Shown: piece after piece, positions 60,147 to 64,000 of the stretch | How positions within the stretch are numbered: the first letter of the stretch is position 1 | Layout: each line of letters starts with the position of its first letter | Assembly: GCF_014650115.1 (NCBI RefSeq) | Contig: NZ_BMUI01000022.1 | Span: 78,812 to 142,811 of the forward strand | DNA from: Streptomyces olivaceoviridis | Lineage (GTDB): Bacteria > Actinomycetota > Actinomycetes > Streptomycetales > Streptomycetaceae | Reading direction: 5' to 3' | Length of the DNA stretch: 64,000 bases | The notes under the pieces: model-generated | Database searches by the model: none | What the model was told of the DNA's origin: nothing | What the model saw: only the letters and a program-made list of their open reading frames with translations | Program-made: the position numbers and the translations under genes

Positions 60147-60601
60147 CAGTACGTGTCGCTCGGATCCCGCGTCGTCCAGGAGCAGGTGTCGACCTTGCTG
60201 CCGCTCGCCTTGGTCAGCGTCGCCGTGTCCTTGTCGTTGTTCCAGACGTAGGCGCGGCGGTCCTGGTACTTGTCCGACGCGGTGTCCGAGCCGCTGCCGG
60301 TGTGCACCTTCAGGTACTTCCCGGCGCCGATCTTGACGTCGCCGAAGACGTACTTGTGGTTGGAGGCGTCCTTCAGCACCCACCCCTTGAGCGAGACCGC
60401 CGAGCCGCTGGTGTTCTTCAGCTGCACCCACTCGGCGTTCAGGCTCCTGTTCGAGCGGTTGTCCGTGCCGGGGCTGTCGAACCACACGTGGTGGATCTTC
60501 ACGCCCCCGGCGGCCTGGGCCGGGGTGCTGAGCAGGGTGCCGGTGAGCAGGGCCGCGCCGGCGAGGGCGGGCAGGGCGGCGCGTATGCGCACAGTACGCA
60601 T
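60143..60601 (-). CDS. Secreted lamin-tail-domain protein
   Basis: The protein has 152 residues. The signal peptide ends near AQA-AG. The mature ~120 residues are a single lamin tail domain (NRSLNAEWVQLKNTSGSAVS, LKGWVLKDASNHKYVFGDV, RAYVWNNDKDTATL, with C-terminal CSWTTRDPSDTYC). These Ig-like domains often bind DNA or carbohydrate outside the cell in bacteria. It stands alone, and its stop overlaps that of the acyl-CoA dehydrogenase (CTAG). Confidence 0.9.
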   Translation of the reverse strand: MRTVRIRAALPALAGAALLTGTLLSTPAQAAGGVKIHHVWFDSPGTDNRSNRSLNAEWVQLKNTSGSAVSLKGWVLKDASNHKYVFGDVKIGAGKYLKVHTGSGSDTASDKYQDRRAYVWNNDKDTATLTKASGSKVDTCSWTTRDPSDTYC

Positions 60602-60771
60602 GGAGAGATCCCCCCAGGATGTCGTCCGCGAAGTCGCGGCCGGGCCGGGGTGACCGGCCCGGACTGAAGTGTTATCACATGATCTTCACGGTGCGTCCAC
60701 AAAGCCGCTGAACGCACCCGAGCGAGGGACGCGCTGTCCGGGCCGTCACCGCGTGCCGCCACAATGGGGGG

Positions 60772-62043
60772 ATGACCGACAGTCCCGCCCGTCCGGCCCC
60801 CCTCGCCGACCCGCACCTCGTCTACGACCCCGCCCCCGGGGACGGCCCCAAGGACGTGGTGGTCCTCGGCTCCACCGGATCCATCGGCACCCAGGCCATC
60901 GACCTCGTGCTGCGCAACCCCGACCGCTTCCGGGTCACCGCCCTGTCCGCGAACGGCGGCCGGGTGGCCCTCCTCGCCGAGCAGGCGCACCGGCTGCGGG
61001 TGCGGACCGTGGCGGTCGCCCGCGAGGACGTCGTCCCCGCGCTGCGCGAGGCGCTCGCCGCCGAGTACGGCGGTGCGCGGCCGCTGCCCGAGATCCTCGC
61101 CGGACCCGACGCGGCCACCCAGGTCGCCGCCTCCGCGTGCCACACCGTGCTCAACGGCATCACCGGCTCCATCGGCCTCGCACCGACCCTCGCCGCCCTG
61201 GAGGCGGGCCGCACCCTCGCGCTCGCCAACAAGGAGTCGCTGATCGTCGGCGGCCCGCTGGTCACCGCGCTCGCGAAGCCGGGCCAGATCATCCCGGTGG
61301 ACTCCGAGCACGCGGCCCTCTTCCAGGCGCTCGCCGCCGGTACCCGGGCCGACGTCCGCAAGCTCGTGGTCACCGCCTCCGGCGGCCCCTTCCGCGGCCG
61401 GACCAGGGACGAACTGGCACACGTCACCGTCGCGGACGCCCTCGCCCACCCCACGTGGGCGATGGGCCCGGTCATCACGGTCAACTCCGCGACCCTGGTC
61501 AACAAGGGACTGGAGGTCATCGAGGCCCACCTCCTCTACGACATTCCCTTCGACCGCATCGAGGTGGTCGTGCACCCGCAGTCGTATGTCCACTCGATGG
61601 TCGAGTTCACCGACGGATCCACGATCGCCCAGGCGACGCCCCCCGACATGCGCGGGCCCATCGCCATCGGACTGGGTTGGCCCGAACGTGTCCCGGACGC
61701 GGCCCCCGCGTTCGACTGGAGCAAGGCCTCCACCTGGGAGTTCTTCCCGCTGGACGACGAGGCCTTCCCCTCGGTGAACCTGGCCCGGCACGTGGGGCGG
61801 CTCGCGGGCACGGCCCCGGCGGTGTTCAATGCCGCCAACGAGGAGTGCGTCGCGGCCTTCCTGAGCGGCGCGCTGCCCTTCAACGGGATCATGGATACCG
61901 TCACCCGGGTGGTGGAGGAGCACGGCACCCCGGTCACGGGAACCTCACTCACGGTGTCGGACGTCCTCGAAGCGGAGACCTGGGCAAGGGCCCGGGCCCG
62001 CGAACTCACAGCCACGACGGCGACCGCGGAGGCGCGTGCATGA
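60772..62043 (+). CDS. dxr: 1-deoxy-D-xylulose 5-phosphate reductoisomerase
   Basis: The protein has 423 residues. It makes 2-C-methyl-D-erythritol 4-phosphate, the second step of the MEP pathway. NADPH binds at VVLGSTGSIGTQAID (about 30-44). LALANKESLIVGG, then PVDSEHAALFQAL (metal and substrate) and GPFRGRTRDEL (flexible loop) are present. The ~25-residue N-terminal extension is common in Streptomyces. Ends in ATGA, sharing the ATG of the protease gene. Confidence 0.98.
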   Translation: MTDSPARPAPLADPHLVYDPAPGDGPKDVVVLGSTGSIGTQAIDLVLRNPDRFRVTALSANGGRVALLAEQAHRLRVRTVAVAREDVVPALREALAAEYGGARPLPEILAGPDAATQVAASACHTVLNGITGSIGLAPTLAALEAGRTLALANKESLIVGGPLVTALAKPGQIIPVDSEHAALFQALAAGTRADVRKLVVTASGGPFRGRTRDELAHVTVADALAHPTWAMGPVITVNSATLVNKGLEVIEAHLLYDIPFDRIEVVVHPQSYVHSMVEFTDGSTIAQATPPDMRGPIAIGLGWPERVPDAAPAFDWSKASTWEFFPLDDEAFPSVNLARHVGRLAGTAPAVFNAANEECVAAFLSGALPFNGIMDTVTRVVEEHGTPVTGTSLTVSDVLEAETWARARARELTATTATAEARA

Positions 62044-63341
62044 CGACCTTGATGTTCATCCTCGGCATAGTGGTCTTCGCGGTCGGCCTGCTCGTCTCGA
62101 TCGCCTGGCACGAACTGGGGCACCTGTCCACGGCCAAGCTCTTCGGCATCCGCGTGCCGCAGTACATGGTCGGCTTCGGCCCGACCATCTGGTCACGCAG
62201 GAAGGGCGAGACCGAGTACGGCATCAAGGCGGTCCCGCTCGGCGGCTACATCCGCATGATCGGCATGTTCCCGCCGGACGACCAGGGCCGGGTCTCCGCC
62301 CGCTCCACCTCCCCGTGGCGCGGCATGATCGAGGACGCCCGCTCGGCGGCCTTCGAGGAGCTCCAGCCGGGCGACGAGACGCGCATGTTCTACACGCGCA
62401 AACCGTGGAAGCGGGTCATCGTCATGTTCGCGGGCCCCTTCATGAACCTGGTGCTCGCGGTCGCCCTCTTCCTCACCGTGCTGATGGGCTTCGGCATCCA
62501 GAAGGAAACCACGGTCGTGGAATCCGTCTCGCCCTGCGTCATCGCGCAGAGCCAGCACCGCGACAGCTGCAAGAAGTCCGACCCGTCGTCCCCCGCCGCA
62601 CAGGCCGGCATGAAGGCGGGTGACAAGATCGTCTCCTTCGACGGCAAGCCGACCAAGGACTGGAACACCCTCTCGGACCTCATCCGGGACAGCGCCGGGA
62701 AGAACGTCGCCTTCGTCGTCGACCGCGACGGCCGGGCGGTGACCCTGCACGCCAGGATCGCCACCAACCAGGTCGCCAAGAAGGACGCCGGCGGCAACTA
62801 CGTCGACGGCTACGTCAAGGCCGGCTTCCTCGGCTTCAGCCCCGCCACCGGCGTCGTCAAACAGGACTTCGGCGAGTCCGTGACCTGGATGACCGACCGG
62901 GTCGGTGACGCCGTCGACTCCCTCGTCGCCCTGCCCGGCAAGATCCCGGCCCTGTGGGACGCGGCCTTCGGCGACGGCCCGCGCGAGCCGGACTCCCCGA
63001 TGGGCATCGTCGGCGCCGCCCGGGTCACCGGCGAGATCGCCACCCTGGACATCCCCGCCTCACAGCAGCTGGCCATGTTCGTGTTCGTGCTGGCCGGCTT
63101 CAACCTCTCCCTGTTCCTGTTCAACATGCTCCCGCTGCTCCCGCTCGACGGCGGGCACATCGCGGGCGCCCTGTGGGAGTCGCTGCGGCGGAACCTGGCC
63201 CGCGTGCTGCGCCGGCCCGACCCCGGACCGTTCGACGTCGCCAAGCTGATGCCGGTGGCGTACGTGGTGGCCGGGATCTTCGTCTGCTTCACCGTCCTGG
63301 TGCTGATCGCCGACGTGGTGAACCCGGTGAAAATCTCCTAG
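62040..63341 (+). CDS. rseP: RseP-like site-2 membrane metalloprotease
   Basis: The protein has 433 residues. HELGH at 24-28 lies in the first membrane segment and binds zinc. A PDZ domain (AGMKAGDKIVSFDGKPTKDW) follows a central membrane segment, and LLPLDGGHIAGALWESL carries the third zinc ligand (Asp). It cuts membrane-bound anti-sigma factors. The dxr-rseP-ispG order is usual in actinobacteria. A perfect 10-bp terminator stem (63358-63387) follows. Confidence 0.95.
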   Translation: MTTLMFILGIVVFAVGLLVSIAWHELGHLSTAKLFGIRVPQYMVGFGPTIWSRRKGETEYGIKAVPLGGYIRMIGMFPPDDQGRVSARSTSPWRGMIEDARSAAFEELQPGDETRMFYTRKPWKRVIVMFAGPFMNLVLAVALFLTVLMGFGIQKETTVVESVSPCVIAQSQHRDSCKKSDPSSPAAQAGMKAGDKIVSFDGKPTKDWNTLSDLIRDSAGKNVAFVVDRDGRAVTLHARIATNQVAKKDAGGNYVDGYVKAGFLGFSPATGVVKQDFGESVTWMTDRVGDAVDSLVALPGKIPALWDAAFGDGPREPDSPMGIVGAARVTGEIATLDIPASQQLAMFVFVLAGFNLSLFLFNMLPLLPLDGGHIAGALWESLRRNLARVLRRPDPGPFDVAKLMPVAYVVAGIFVCFTVLVLIADVVNPVKIS

Positions 63342-63357
63342 CCACCCGTCGTTCATC

Positions 63358-63387
63358 GCGGCCCGGACCCCTCGGGTTCCGGGCCGC
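63358..63387 (+). terminator. Terminator after rseP
   Basis: GCGGCCCGGA (63358-63367) pairs with TCCGGGCCGC (63378-63387) perfectly around a 10-base loop, 17 bases after the rseP stop. Confidence 0.85.
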
Positions 63388-63513
63388 ATTCCATCGGGTG
63401 GGTTTACGGGTGGGGATGTGCTGACGCGGCGCCCGGTGCCGTAATCTCAAAGCCTGGGAGCCCGCCGTTGCACGGGACCGGACCTTGATCCACGACTTGG
63501 GGTTGCACAGCAG

Positions 63514-64000
63514 ATGACTGCGATTTCTCTCGGCATGCCGTCCGTTCCGACCAAGCTCGCCGAGCGCCGGAAGAGCCGGCAGATCCAGGTCGGAAGCGTG
63601 GCGGTCGGCGGAGACGCGCCGGTCTCGGTCCAGTCGATGACCACGACCCGCACGTCCGACATCGGCGCCACCCTCCAGCAGATCGCCGAGCTGACCGCCT
63701 CCGGCTGCCAGATCGTCCGTGTGGCCTGCCCCACCCAGGACGACGCCGACGCCCTCGCCACCATCGCGAAGAAGTCCCAGATCCCGGTGATCGCGGACAT
63801 CCACTTCCAGCCGAAGTACGTCTTCGCCGCCATCGAGGCCGGCTGCGCCGCCGTCCGCGTCAACCCCGGCAACATCAAGCAGTTCGACGACAAGGTCAAG
63901 GAGATCGCCAAGGCCGCCAAGGACCACGGCACTCCGATCCGCATCGGCGTCAACGCCGGCTCCCTGGACAAGCGCCTGCTCCGGAAGTACGGCAAGGCCA
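63514..64000 (+). CDS. ispG: 4-hydroxy-3-methylbut-2-en-1-yl diphosphate synthase, 3' end cut off
   Basis: The first 162 codons are visible. IspG is the penultimate MEP enzyme, holding a 4Fe-4S cluster whose Cys ligands would lie beyond the window. RKSRQIQVGSVAVGGDAPVS, then VQSMTTTRTSD and IADIHFQPKYVFAAIEAGCA and RVNPGNIK mark the TIM barrel. ATG start at 63514 without a strong SD. It completes the dxr-rseP-ispG set. Confidence 0.96.
   Translation, partial: MTAISLGMPSVPTKLAERRKSRQIQVGSVAVGGDAPVSVQSMTTTRTSDIGATLQQIAELTASGCQIVRVACPTQDDADALATIAKKSQIPVIADIHFQPKYVFAAIEAGCAAVRVNPGNIKQFDDKVKEIAKAAKDHGTPIRIGVNAGSLDKRLLRKYGKA

Overview
The window is high-GC actinobacterial DNA that looks like a chromosomal core region of a Streptomyces. 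The evidence is strong third-position G/C bias, many GTG starts, GGAGG-type ribosome binding sites, a mycothiol-dependent enzyme family, a class E sortase substrate, a DasR-type operator and the gene order rpsB-tsf-pyrH-frr-cdsA-rlmN ... dxr-rseP-ispG. From memory, this order matches the S. coelicolor stretch from about SCO5623 to SCO5696. No integrase, transposase, CRISPR array, tRNA or rRNA was seen. The first gene (TetR regulator) and the last (ispG) are cut by the window ends.

Layout. 1-6264: TetR fragment, M23 peptidase and the translation/lipid block rpsB, tsf, pyrH, frr, cdsA, with strong hairpins after rpsB and before pyrH. 6265-9197: a tandem repeat, a cytochrome P450 with an atypical I-helix, a tiny membrane protein and rlmN. 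9198-13193: a TPP riboswitch with its own terminator and an SD-masking hairpin, followed by a thiamine-type ABC transporter (thiBPQ). 13218-18676: a frameshifted maleylpyruvate-isomerase-like gene, a sortase-anchored protein, a LOG-family protein, a VOC protein and a two-gene ABC system. 18868-23611: aminotransferase, Lrp regulator, aldehyde dehydrogenase and polyamine-binding lipoprotein. 23645-29151: a minus-strand operon joining a NamZ-like exo-N-acetylmuramidase, a tandem GNAT protein and a complete sugar-type ABC importer without its ATPase. 29291-36545: FAD oxidoreductase, a membrane protein with a leaderless promoter under a perfect palindrome, a serine hydrolase, a glycerophosphodiester phosphodiesterase, an adenosine-deaminase-family enzyme, a Pro-rich membrane protein and a NADAR protein. 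36754-43961: aldehyde dehydrogenase, potDABC and a PuuB-like oxidase, apparently one operon. 43962-54464: a small protein behind an SD-masking hairpin, a GH18 chitinase with a dre site, PAP2 phosphatase, gabT, a VirD4-like ATPase, a PucR regulator and a third aldehyde dehydrogenase. 54465-58017: a secreted FDHG-repeat peptide, a multiply broken GH31 pseudogene and its LacI regulator with palindromic operators. 58209-64000: acyl-CoA dehydrogenase, lamin-tail-domain protein, dxr, rseP and partial ispG.

How the genes fit together. The strongest theme is polyamine/GABA use. Two PotD-type binding proteins and one PotABC importer would bring in polyamines. A PuuB-like FAD oxidase or a class III aminotransferase would deaminate them, two aminobutyraldehyde-type dehydrogenases would oxidise the aldehydes, and GabT with the PucR-linked dehydrogenase would finish GABA breakdown. 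No glutamine-synthetase-like gamma-glutamyl-polyamine synthetase is in the window, so that step must lie elsewhere or the route differs. The second theme is cell-wall and aminosugar turnover: NamZ with its importer, the chitinase under a DasR-type site, the serine hydrolase and the M23 peptidase. The isoprenoid genes dxr and ispG and the probable menaquinone-pathway deaminase are housekeeping.
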